DNA from: JADFNB01 sp036397455
GTDB taxonomy: Bacteria; Gemmatimonadota; Gemmatimonadetes; Gemmatimonadales; GWC2-71-9
Direction of reading: 5' to 3'
DNA: 64,000 nt
Assembly: GCA_036397455.1 (NCBI GenBank)
Contig: DASWIX010000076.1
Span: forward strand, 62,001-126,000
Positions within the stretch are counted from its first letter, which is position 1, and each line of letters starts with the position of its first letter. A model generated the notes under the pieces. The model saw only the letters and a list, made by a program, of their open reading frames with translations. It did not search any database and had not been told where the DNA came from. A program made the translations under genes and the position numbers. Positions 25,693-32,860 of the stretch are shown here, piece by piece.

Positions 25693-26771
25693 AGCGAGCC
25701 GCGCCCCGCATGGTCCTCGCGCTCGGCATCGTGGGCGTGACGCTGCCGGCCCGCGCCCAAGCGCCGCCCGGCGAGGGTCTGTTCGGCCATCTCTTCACCT
25801 CCAAAGGGGAGATCGTGATCCGACTGGCGTTCGTCCGGACGCCGATGACCGTTGCCAACTTCGTCGGGCTGGCCGAGGGAACCATCGCCAACGACGCGTT
25901 CCCGCCCAGGACGCCGTTTTTCGACGGCACGACCTTTCACCGCGTCGTGCCGGGTCACGTGATCCAGGGCGGCATCCCCGCCTCCGAACGGGCGCGCGGT
26001 TCGGGCCGGACCATTCCCAACGAAATCGACCGCACGCTGAGTCACGATCATGCCGGCGCGGTCGGTATGGCGAACGGCGGACCGCACACGGCCACCAACC
26101 AGTTCTACGTCACGTTGGGCGACCGCTCGTATCTCGACGGCGACTATGCGGTGTTTGGTGACGTCGTGCTCGGCCTGGACGTGGCGATGCGCATTGAACG
26201 GGACGACCGGATCGACAGCGTACGCATCGTGCGCGTCGGCGACGACGCAACCGCGTTCCGCCCCACGACCGAGTCATTCCTGGCCATGGTGGACCGCGTC
26301 GGCGCGCGGGTCACGGCGGCCGAGCAACGGCACCGCGCCGACGACGCCGCATTCGTCTCCCGCCGTTGGCCTGAGGCCGTCGCGACGGATAGCGGATGGC
26401 AGTACGTCATCATCGAACCCGGTGCGGGCCAACCGGTCGGCGTGGGCGATACGGTCCTCGTGTCGTACACCGGGCGTACCGTCTCCGGGTTGCAATTCGC
26501 CGGCACTGGCAACGACGGCGCCCCCTCCTGGCTTCCGGTAGCCGGTGCCGATCTCCCGTTCGCCTATGTGGTTGGTTCGAACGCGATCACCCGGGGGTTT
26601 GACGCGGCGGTAACGACGATGCGGCACGGCGAGAAGCGGCTCGTGATCGTTCCCGCGGCGCTCGCGTACGGCACCAGTGGCTACTATGCGCCGTCGCGCG
26701 AGGGAGAGCGCCGGTTCGTCATCTCGCCGAACACGATGTTGATCTACGAGATCACACTCCGCCCGGACTGA
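25689..26771 (+). CDS. Exported dual immunophilin: cyclophilin plus FKBP domains
   Basis: 360 residues. A TTG at 25689 overlapping the kinase stop gives a signal peptide with a basic n-region (KRAAPR, then VLALGIVGVTLPARAQ); ATG 25710 is the alternative. Residues ~30-185 are a cyclophilin-type prolyl isomerase (FFDGTTFHRVVPGHVIQGG, NQFYVTLG). Residues ~235-360 are FKBP-type (VGDTVLVSYTGR, FDAAVTTMRHGEKRLVIVP). Both should speed prolyl cis-trans change in exported proteins. Cyclophilin-then-FKBP fusions are rare. Translational coupling to a sensor kinase is unexplained; perhaps it helps fold the two binding lipoproteins. Confidence 0.88.
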   Translation: MKRAAPRMVLALGIVGVTLPARAQAPPGEGLFGHLFTSKGEIVIRLAFVRTPMTVANFVGLAEGTIANDAFPPRTPFFDGTTFHRVVPGHVIQGGIPASERARGSGRTIPNEIDRTLSHDHAGAVGMANGGPHTATNQFYVTLGDRSYLDGDYAVFGDVVLGLDVAMRIERDDRIDSVRIVRVGDDATAFRPTTESFLAMVDRVGARVTAAEQRHRADDAAFVSRRWPEAVATDSGWQYVIIEPGAGQPVGVGDTVLVSYTGRTVSGLQFAGTGNDGAPSWLPVAGADLPFAYVVGSNAITRGFDAAVTTMRHGEKRLVIVPAALAYGTSGYYAPSREGERRFVISPNTMLIYEITLRPD

Positions 26772-26800
26772 CGCGAAACGGCGTGCGACCCGCGCCGGGT

Positions 26801-26820
26801 CCGGTGCCCGATCACACCGG
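26801..26820. terminator. Bidirectional terminator-like hairpin
   Basis: CCGGTG (26801-26806) pairs with CACCGG (26815-26820) with an 8-base loop. It lies between the convergent immunophilin and arginase-like genes, 30 and 5 bases from their stops. Confidence 0.45.
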
Positions 26821-26824
26821 CAGC

Positions 26825-27811
26825 CTACTCCTGCGCCCCGAACGCCCACCCCCGGACGACCGCGCCAATCAGGTTGTATGCAGCCCGTCGTGACACCCCG
26901 TCGGGATCGCGTTCGTTCGCGGGCGTCGATGCGACGCCGAATGCCACCGCTTTTGGGTAGCGGAATACCTCGATCAACGCCGCCGCCAACTCAGTGCTTG
27001 TCGGTCCGTCGGGCACGGTCAGCGGATGCCCCGGCACCTCGCGCGGGTCGAGCACGTCCATGTCGACGTGGACGTAGATGACGTCCGTGAGTTCGGACAG
27101 GCGTTGTATCTCCGCGTGCAACTGCTCCGACCGCTGTCGAATGTCGTCGGTCGAGAGCATCCGGACATTGGACCGGTTCAGCAGCTCGCGTTCCAGGGGG
27201 TCGAGGTCGCGCGCGGCCGCGATGATGATGTGCTCCGCGGGGATCGGCTCGATGAGCCCTGACTCGCGCCGCAGGTTGGTGAGCCCGAGTCCTGCCGCCA
27301 CCGCCACAGGCATCCCGCCGAGCATCCCGCTCAACGTCGTTTCCGGCGTGTTGAAGTCGCCGTGGGCATCGATGAACACGAGACCAACGCGGCGCAGTCC
27401 GGCAGCCGCCCCCTGTTGGAGACCACCGAGCATGCCGAGCAACGACGTGCAGTTGGCGAGTAACCCGATGGACAGGTCGCCGCGTGCCAGATTCTGCGCC
27501 ACCAGCCGCCCGAGGTGCGCGTTGGCCAACCCCATGCGGTGCCACTCGCCGTATTCGCGCTCCTCCGCGCCCGTCAACCGGATCTCGGTGGTCGGGGCGA
27601 GCGACACGCCGGATCGGGTCAGCGCGTCTTCGATTCCGCCTTGGATCAGATATGCCGGTATCGGTGAGCGTTCCGGCACGTTCCGGGCCCCTGTGTACGG
27701 CATGAGGACGAACGACACCCGGCCCGTCCCTGTCTCATCGGTGACCCGTTGTTGCGCCGTGCCGAACACCGGAACGGCCAGCCCGATGACCAACCATGCC
27801 TTGAAACGCAT
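26825..27811 (-). CDS. Exported arginase/agmatinase-family protein
   Basis: 328 residues with an N-terminal signal peptide (WLVIGLAVPVFGTAQ). Ureohydrolase metal motifs are mostly kept: DAHGDFNTP and HVDMDVLDP. The first metal-binding block, normally GGDHS, reads LLANCTSLLG, so the first Mn-ligand His is missing. Ureohydrolases cut guanidinium or formimino groups and are cytoplasmic; export and the altered first site suggest a different substrate or a single-metal enzyme. ATG 27811 is chosen for the signal peptide. It is transcribed away from the lipoprotein gene at 27955. A second arginase-like gene lies at 61972-62841. Confidence 0.78.
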   Translation of the reverse strand: MRFKAWLVIGLAVPVFGTAQQRVTDETGTGRVSFVLMPYTGARNVPERSPIPAYLIQGGIEDALTRSGVSLAPTTEIRLTGAEEREYGEWHRMGLANAHLGRLVAQNLARGDLSIGLLANCTSLLGMLGGLQQGAAAGLRRVGLVFIDAHGDFNTPETTLSGMLGGMPVAVAAGLGLTNLRRESGLIEPIPAEHIIIAAARDLDPLERELLNRSNVRMLSTDDIRQRSEQLHAEIQRLSELTDVIYVHVDMDVLDPREVPGHPLTVPDGPTSTELAAALIEVFRYPKAVAFGVASTPANERDPDGVSRRAAYNLIGAVVRGWAFGAQE

Positions 27812-27954
27812 CCGCTCCTCCAGGTCGACGCGCCGTCCCGGCAACCCGGCTTGCACCGAAGAGTGCAGCGGGTAGCGTGGCGGGCAGTGTATCGGCACAT
27901 TGTACAGGTTATGGGTATAAACTGCTAACCCTGAACTCTCTTGCCGCCGGTGCC

Positions 27955-28392
27955 ATGACCCTCACCCGAACGATGGTATTCGCCCTCGCCCTGTTCGCGA
28001 CGGGTTGCGCCACCATGGTCTACACCGTCGGCGGAGTGATGCGAGACGATTCGGCCGCGCAACGCGAAGCCGTGTCGACCTGGCTGATCGCCCGCGGTTA
28101 CGGGCTCGAATACCGCAACACGCCCGACGGACCGGCAACCACCGCCTGGACCATCACCCCCAATCTGCTGACCCGGACACGCCATGTGCTCACCGCGCGG
28201 CGGCGCGGCGAGAACGTGGAAAACGTCCTGGATGTCACGCTCGAGACCGGGCCGGCCGTCGAGCGACCGATCGTGACGGTCGACGCGACGACGTGGAGGT
28301 TGGCCGACGGTTTGCGGATGTCCCAGATCGCCGTTTCGGCGGAAGCGCGAGAAGACGCGAGCGCCTTGATCGCCGCGTTCAGCGAACGCTAG
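27955..28392 (+). CDS. Small lipoprotein of unknown function
   Basis: 145 residues. ATG 27955 starts a signal with lipobox FATGC (Cys at 18). The mature protein is a compact alpha/beta domain with no recognised motif (REAVSTWLIARGYGLEY, then a strand-rich stretch TPNLLTRTRHVLTA). The next gene begins 32 bases later in the same direction, so the two may form a unit. I do not recognise the family. Confidence 0.6.
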   Translation: MTLTRTMVFALALFATGCATMVYTVGGVMRDDSAAQREAVSTWLIARGYGLEYRNTPDGPATTAWTITPNLLTRTRHVLTARRRGENVENVLDVTLETGPAVERPIVTVDATTWRLADGLRMSQIAVSAEAREDASALIAAFSER

Positions 28393-28424
28393 CTCCGCCG
28401 GTCCGCGGCGGGTACCGTTCGGTC

Positions 28425-28937
28425 GTGCGCCTCGCCATTCCAGGCATCACCTTCGGCGTGTTGGTGGCGTGTGTCGCCGTGGACGCCGCGACCGCCCAGG
28501 GTCGACCGGCCTTGCGCGCCGGGGCGCGCCTTCGCATCTGGCATGTCGCCGCGATACCTCGCGCGTTCACGGTCGGCAGGCTCCTGACGTTGGATCCCGG
28601 CACACTCAGCATCGTGCCGCGCGGCGCGTTCGACCCGATCACGATCCCGTTCGCCGCGATCGATCGACTCGAATGGTCCCGCGGCCGTCATCCCCTGATC
28701 CGCTTCGGCCTGCCGGCGTTGGGCGCATTGCTGGGCGCCTGGATTGCCCCGCAGGTGATGACCGAAGCGCGACACTGCGCTACGGGCCTGGTTCGCGATT
28801 CCCGATGCGTCAAGCAAACACCCGACTGGTTGGTGGGCGTCGGCGCGGGCGTCGTGACGTTCGGCGTGCTCGGGTCGTTCGTCCCCATGCGCGCCTTCGC
28901 TCCCAGACCGACGGTATCCGTTTCGGTAGCGTTCTAG
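28425..28937 (+). CDS. Exported/membrane protein of unknown function
   Basis: 170 residues from a GTG at 28425. An N-terminal signal (PGITFGVLVACVAVDAATAQ) is followed by a beta-rich domain (LRIWHVAAIPRAFTVGRLLTL) and two hydrophobic helices, RFGLPALGALLGAWI and VGVGAGVVTFGVLGSF. The pattern resembles small exported proteins with a glycine-rich membrane hairpin, common beside lipoprotein genes. No family is recognised. It converges with the amidohydrolase 47 bases away. Confidence 0.55.
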   Translation: MRLAIPGITFGVLVACVAVDAATAQGRPALRAGARLRIWHVAAIPRAFTVGRLLTLDPGTLSIVPRGAFDPITIPFAAIDRLEWSRGRHPLIRFGLPALGALLGAWIAPQVMTEARHCATGLVRDSRCVKQTPDWLVGVGAGVVTFGVLGSFVPMRAFAPRPTVSVSVAF

Positions 28938-28984
28938 CCGAACGTCCAGCCGCGGCGCGTTGTGTCGGGCCCTGCCAACCGGGT

Positions 28985-30301
28985 TCAGCGGATATTCCAG
29001 CCGTTCACCGGCCCGCCGTGGAAAAAGGCCGCCGGGGTCATCACGCCATCGCGTTTGAACACCACGCCATCCTTCATGACGAAGCGCACGTCGCGCAGGG
29101 CGTCGATGTCGTCCAGGGGGTTCGCGGACACGGCGATAAGGTCGGCGATCAAGCCCGGCTGGATGGGACCGCGCGTGTGTTCGGTCTCGCTGACCAGGTA
29201 GCCGTTCGTCGTCATCGCGCGCAGGATGTCCGCCGGCGGGATACCCGCCGCTTTCCACGTTTCGAGGAACTCGATGGCTACCTCGCCCCGCGTCATGCCC
29301 GGCACGTAATAGTCGGCATCGGTCGAGAAGGTGAGCCGGACGCCGCGGGCGAACGCGTTGCGCAACCCCGCTACCGTCGCCTCGTAGCGTGCGGGTGTCG
29401 TGTGTCCCGTAAGCGCGATCGGCGTTTCGGTGCCGGCGCGGAAGATGCCTCGCTCCGCCATCATCCGATGCATCTCGTCGGTCAGGCCGCGATCGTGCGC
29501 GATCGACCAGATTCCCGCCTCGATCGCGCGCCGCGCGCCGTCGACCGTCTGCACGTGCCCCTCGACCTTGAGCCCGATCTTCGCCGCCTCGGCGATGACC
29601 TGGCGGATCTCGTCCGCCGTGTATCCCCACGGCTTGCAGTCGACACAGATCTTGATCACGCGCGCCCCGAACAACGCGTTCTGTCGCACGGCTTTGACGA
29701 TCTCGTCCGGCGTGTCCGCGTCGAGGTATTCGGGATACACGATCTCGTGATCCAGCGCCATCTCCGGCGTCGGCCAGAACTGCCCGCCCATCCCCCCGAT
29801 GATGATCCCGGAGTTGATGATCGTCGGCCCGGGGATCCACCCTTGTTCGATCGCCTGGCGCAGCGCCGCATCGGCGTAGTTCGCGGCATTGCCCATGTCG
29901 CGCACGATGGTGAATCCCGCGTTCAACATCTGGATGCCGTTGGACACCGCCTGGATGGCGCGCAACGGCGTGCTCTCCAGCACGTACGTGAGGTAGTAGA
30001 CGTTGTTCTCCGGTACCGCCTTGTAGGTCAGCGCCAGGTGGTTGTGGGCGTCCACCAGCCCCGGCAGCACCACCTGGTCGGACAGATCGACCACCTCCGC
30101 ACCGCGTGGAATCGAGACGTTGGCGCCGATGGCCGTGAATCGCCCGCCCTCGATCAGGATGATCTGATTGCGGGCGACGGTCCCGGCATCGGGATCGACG
30201 AGCCGGCCTGCCCGTATCGCCGTGACCTGTGCGCCGGCGATCGAGACGCCGGCGGCGAGAAGCGCGAGGAAGAGGATGGCGAACACAAGGCGCGAACGCA
30301 T
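28985..30301 (-). CDS. Exported amidohydrolase (imidazolonepropionase-like)
   Basis: 438 residues. ATG 30301 starts a signal peptide (LVFAILFLALLAAGVSIAGA). The amidohydrolase superfamily metal set is present: DAHNH, a candidate metal-bridging Lys in IKICVD, His in EGHVQ and AHDRG, and the late Asp in FSTDADYY. Members of this exported group are annotated imidazolonepropionase-like or Xaa-Pro/cyclic dipeptide hydrolases; the substrate here is unknown. The enzyme should work in the periplasm. Nothing downstream is cotranscribed, and the region upstream contains only gene remnants. Confidence 0.87.
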   Translation of the reverse strand: MRSRLVFAILFLALLAAGVSIAGAQVTAIRAGRLVDPDAGTVARNQIILIEGGRFTAIGANVSIPRGAEVVDLSDQVVLPGLVDAHNHLALTYKAVPENNVYYLTYVLESTPLRAIQAVSNGIQMLNAGFTIVRDMGNAANYADAALRQAIEQGWIPGPTIINSGIIIGGMGGQFWPTPEMALDHEIVYPEYLDADTPDEIVKAVRQNALFGARVIKICVDCKPWGYTADEIRQVIAEAAKIGLKVEGHVQTVDGARRAIEAGIWSIAHDRGLTDEMHRMMAERGIFRAGTETPIALTGHTTPARYEATVAGLRNAFARGVRLTFSTDADYYVPGMTRGEVAIEFLETWKAAGIPPADILRAMTTNGYLVSETEHTRGPIQPGLIADLIAVSANPLDDIDALRDVRFVMKDGVVFKRDGVMTPAAFFHGGPVNGWNIR

Positions 30302-30406
30302 GGCGGTGACTCCTGCGGGAGAGACATCGTGATTCGTGCGTCGAATGCGCGTGGGATGTGCCACCGCACGACCGCGCTGTCAAGCAGCGTGCCGGCAGGC
30401 CCTGTG

Positions 30407-30583
30407 CTACGCTCCGCCAGACTCCAGATACGAGGCGAACGCGTCCGGCAGGTCGCTCGCGCGAATCGCGGCGGCGGCGGCCACGTCGTATTCCATCCGG
30501 ACGAGCTCGACGCTCGTGTCGCCCGGAGCGAAATCGACCAGGACGTTGCCGCCCCGCCGGTCTCCATCCTTCGGCCGGCCTGC
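30407..30583 (-). pseudogene. C-terminal remnant of a YfcE-like metallophosphoesterase
   Basis: A minus-strand frame ending with TAG at 30407 encodes GRPKDGDRRGGNVLVDF, then ELVRMEYDVAAAAAIRAS and a final LPDAFASYLESGGA. This matches the tail of small phosphodiesterases, which run GQPRDGDPRA, then RV-YD---AAAAIRAAGLPE. Metal-binding motifs from the first two-thirds are absent and no start is visible. It abuts, head to head with opposite strand, another remnant at 30616-30705. Confidence 0.5.
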
Positions 30584-30615
30584 CCTGCGCTTCCATCTCG
30601 ACCCGCGCGGCGCTG

Positions 30616-30705
30616 GGCGGGTATTCCGACGCCTTCGGCGAACGGTGCGAAACCGAAGCCATCACCGTTCGGCTCTTGTGCCCGGCCGAACGCACGCGCT
30701 GCTAA
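30616..30705 (+). pseudogene. C-terminal remnant duplicating the next lipoprotein
   Basis: The last 29 codons before the TAA at 30705 read YSDAFGE ... ITVRLLCPAERTRC, closely similar to the end of the intact gene just downstream (YLSAFGD ... IAIRLYCPPERTMC). Only this tail is left, so a tandem copy has lost its front. The stop is 10 bases before the intact gene's start and overlaps its ribosome binding site region. Confidence 0.6.
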
Positions 30706-30715
30706 AGGAGGGTCG

Positions 30716-31228
30716 ATGCGCTTTGTTTCGTCAGTGCTTGCAGTCATCGTCACCAGTGCTGTGCTCGCGTGCCTCATTCCCGGCGAACCGCTGTCCAGCT
30801 TCGCTGTGACGCTCGCGGTCGACAAAACCGATATGCCGCTGGCGGTGGGCGACCGCCTCACGGTGACCGTCACGGCCACCAACCAAAGCCGGTTTCCGCG
30901 GCGACTGCCCGCCTGCCAGCCGCTGGGAGTGGAGATTCAGAGCGAGGCCGGCGAGCCACAGTGGATCGAGGAGCGATTCACTTCGCTCGCCGCGTGCGGG
31001 GGCCGGGAAGGTGAGGCGCAGTTTCCGGATACCGTGGTGCAGCCCGGAGCGTCGATCTCTTCGACGATCCGGCTGGGGTTTCTGCCGCGGGTGACCCGGG
31101 GCGGGTTCGAGACGTGGGAACCGGGACGGTACGTCATACGTGGGTACTTGAGCGCGTTCGGTGACCAACGCACGACCGCACCGATCGCCATCCGGCTCTA
31201 CTGCCCGCCCGAACGCACCATGTGCTAG
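30716..31228 (+). CDS. Lipoprotein with an intracellular-proteinase-inhibitor-like beta sandwich
   Basis: 170 residues. ATG 30716 is preceded by AAAGGAGGG, one of the best ribosome binding sites in the window. Lipobox VLAC gives a Cys near residue 19. The mature domain is all-beta (DRLTVTVTATNQSRFP, then EPGRYVIRGYLSAFGD), like BsuPI/immunoglobulin-type domains; that assignment is by pattern only. It ends with a conserved CPPERTMC, with four or so cysteines that may form disulfides. A truncated copy lies immediately upstream. A hairpin follows the stop. Confidence 0.65.
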   Translation: MRFVSSVLAVIVTSAVLACLIPGEPLSSFAVTLAVDKTDMPLAVGDRLTVTVTATNQSRFPRRLPACQPLGVEIQSEAGEPQWIEERFTSLAACGGREGEAQFPDTVVQPGASISSTIRLGFLPRVTRGGFETWEPGRYVIRGYLSAFGDQRTTAPIAIRLYCPPERTMC

Positions 31229-31231
31229 GTC

Positions 31232-31249
31232 CGCCGGGTAAACCCGGCG
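31232..31249 (+). terminator. Hairpin after the lipoprotein gene
   Basis: CGCCGGG (31232-31238) and CCCGGCG (31243-31249) form a perfect 7-bp stem with a TAAA loop, three bases after the stop. There is no T-run. Confidence 0.5.
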
Positions 31250-31324
31250 CTCGGCGCCGACTGGAAGCCGGCGACACGTCCTGAAGGACGCCTCCGTATT
31301 CCGAGCCGCCAATCCGCGCGACCT

Positions 31325-31884
31325 TCAGCCGCGTATCCGGCCCGCGCGAACCAATAGCGGCCACGTCAGCACGCGCACCGTGTCGGCGGCACCCCACGCC
31401 CCGTCGAGTTGGCTCCGGATCTGCAACACGGTCGGTCACGGCGTCGATCTCGGGCGTGACGCGGGGCAGGTCGTAACCCCACACCCCGATCGCCGCGCCC
31501 GGCCACGCCACCTGCCGCACGACGTCATCAAACGCGTCGAGGTCGATCCAGTGCAGCGCTTGGCCTACCGCCACGAGGTCGTACGCCCCTTCCCTGGTCC
31601 ATCGATCCTCGGCGCGTGCCGCCACGCAGCAGATATTGCCGTGCCGCATCGCGTGGCGCAGCTGCCGCCGACTCGGATCGCTCGCGACGACCGTGTCGAA
31701 CCGGTCGGCCAGTTCGACCGCGGCCTGGCAGTTCCCGGCCGACGTCCCACGCGCGCTCATGGCCCGATACGAGACCGGCGAGGTAATCGAACAGCTCGCC
31801 CGGGTATCGCGGCCGGAACCGCGCACACTCCGCCGCCTGGCTCGAGAAGGAGTCGAGAAACCCGGCGGACGGTGGGCCGGACAT
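31325..31884 (-). pseudogene. Broken SAM-dependent methyltransferase
   Basis: From ATG 31884 the frame reads FLDSFSSQAAECARFRPRYP, then ELFDYLAGLVSGHERAWDVG, the usual start of a UbiE/'class I' methyltransferase. At motif I, where GCGTGQAA is expected, the frame shifts; the adjacent frame continues GNCQAAVELADRFDTVVASDPS, ALHWIDLDAFDDVV. Adding two bases would restore motif I as VGCGNCQAA. Near 31440 a second shift and loss of ~80 codons follows, after which a third frame gives the typical ending LDGAWGAADTVRVLTWPLLVRAG before TGA at 31325. At least two lesions make it non-functional unless the first is a sequencing error. Confidence 0.75.
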
Positions 31885-32003
31885 GCCCGCATCATCGTCC
31901 CGCGCGCCACCCGGTGCAACAGCGGCACGGGCGGCGCGCGGCACTGGCGGCCATGCGGCATCACGTCCAGATTCGTGCACACACATCCCACCGGAGCAGA
32001 TCG

Positions 32004-32690
32004 ATGCGCGCGTTCCTGACCCTCGCAGCCACCGTGGCGTTAGCCCCTTCGCTCACCGCGCAGACACCCGATTCGATCCCCGAAGAGAGCAGCGGCGTCA
32101 TGTTCCCGGTGCGGCTCGCCGCAGGCGGTGGGGAGCACGTCTTCACCGGCGCCGGCATGCGGACGCGCACCTTCCTCAAGGTCAAGGTCTACGCGTTCGG
32201 ACTGTACGTCGATGCCGCCGGCGCGCGCGCCAACCTCGCGGGCTTCGCCGGCAAGACCAGCCGCGATCTGGAACGGGACGACGCGTTCTACGACGCCCTG
32301 CTCGCGCGGACCTTTCCCATGACGCTGCGGCTCGTCATGACGCGCGACGTCGGCGCGGAAACGATGGCCGAGGCATTCGACGGGGCGTTGCGCCCGCGCG
32401 TCGAGCGCGCCGCCGCGGAGATGAACATGCCCGGCGGCGTGGAAGCGCTGGAGCAGTTCCGCGCGTACTTCAGCGTCGAGGAAATGACGAAGGAATCGGT
32501 ACTCGTGTTCACCTGCACGACCGGCGGCACGCTGTCGACGCGCATCAAGGCACGCACGGAGCCTGACATTCAGTCTGCCGCGCTCTGCTGGGCCCTGTTC
32601 GACGTCTACCTCGGCGACGATCCCATTTCGGGCGACGGCAAGAGGAAGGTCATCGCGCGGTTCCCCGAAATCCTCGGGGCAACCGACTGA
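32004..32690 (+). CDS. Exported chalcone-isomerase-like protein
   Basis: 228 residues. ATG 32004 follows GGAGCAG and begins a signal peptide (AFLTLAATVALAPSLTA). The core matches bacterial chalcone isomerase-like proteins: GAGMRTRTFLKVKVYAFGLYVD, then the helix-strand region around PMTLRLVMTRDVG. In bacteria this fold is not known to process flavonoids and is thought to bind fatty acids or other hydrophobic ligands in the periplasm. It stands alone, between a pseudogene and a tRNA gene. Confidence 0.85.
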   Translation: MRAFLTLAATVALAPSLTAQTPDSIPEESSGVMFPVRLAAGGGEHVFTGAGMRTRTFLKVKVYAFGLYVDAAGARANLAGFAGKTSRDLERDDAFYDALLARTFPMTLRLVMTRDVGAETMAEAFDGALRPRVERAAAEMNMPGGVEALEQFRAYFSVEEMTKESVLVFTCTTGGTLSTRIKARTEPDIQSAALCWALFDVYLGDDPISGDGKRKVIARFPEILGATD

Positions 32691-32763
32691 AACTTGTGCG
32701 AGGCCATGCTCTTGGTGACATTGCGTGTCCGGCGGGACCCGACCGGTCCCGCCGGACGTCATT

Positions 32764-32853
32764 GGAGAGGTGGCCGAGTGGCTGAAGGCGCCGGTTTGCT
32801 AAACCGTTATAGGGTTTAAAGCCCTATCGGGGGTTCGAATCCCCCCCTCTCCG
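32764..32853 (+). tRNA. tRNA-Ser(GCU)
   Basis: Acceptor GGAGAGG (32764-32770) pairs with CCTCTCC (32846-32852), discriminator G. The anticodon loop TTGCTAA carries GCT at 32798-32800. The long variable arm (ATAGGG/CCCTAT) and GGGGG-TTCGAAT-CCCCC T arm confirm a serine tRNA. CCA is not encoded. gltX begins 8 bases later. Confidence 0.93.
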
Positions 32854-32860
32854 TAACCCC

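Noticed and set aside
27893..27921. Sigma-70 promoter between the divergent arginase-like and lipoprotein genes
   Set aside because: TATAAA (27916-27921) and TACAAT on the other strand are good -10 boxes, but neither has an acceptable -35 at 16-18 bases.
28469..31228. Very long plus-strand open frame (over 900 codons) across the amidohydrolase gene
   Set aside because: It is antisense to a well-supported amidohydrolase, is Arg/His-rich without motifs, and only its end coincides with the real lipoprotein gene at 30716-31228.
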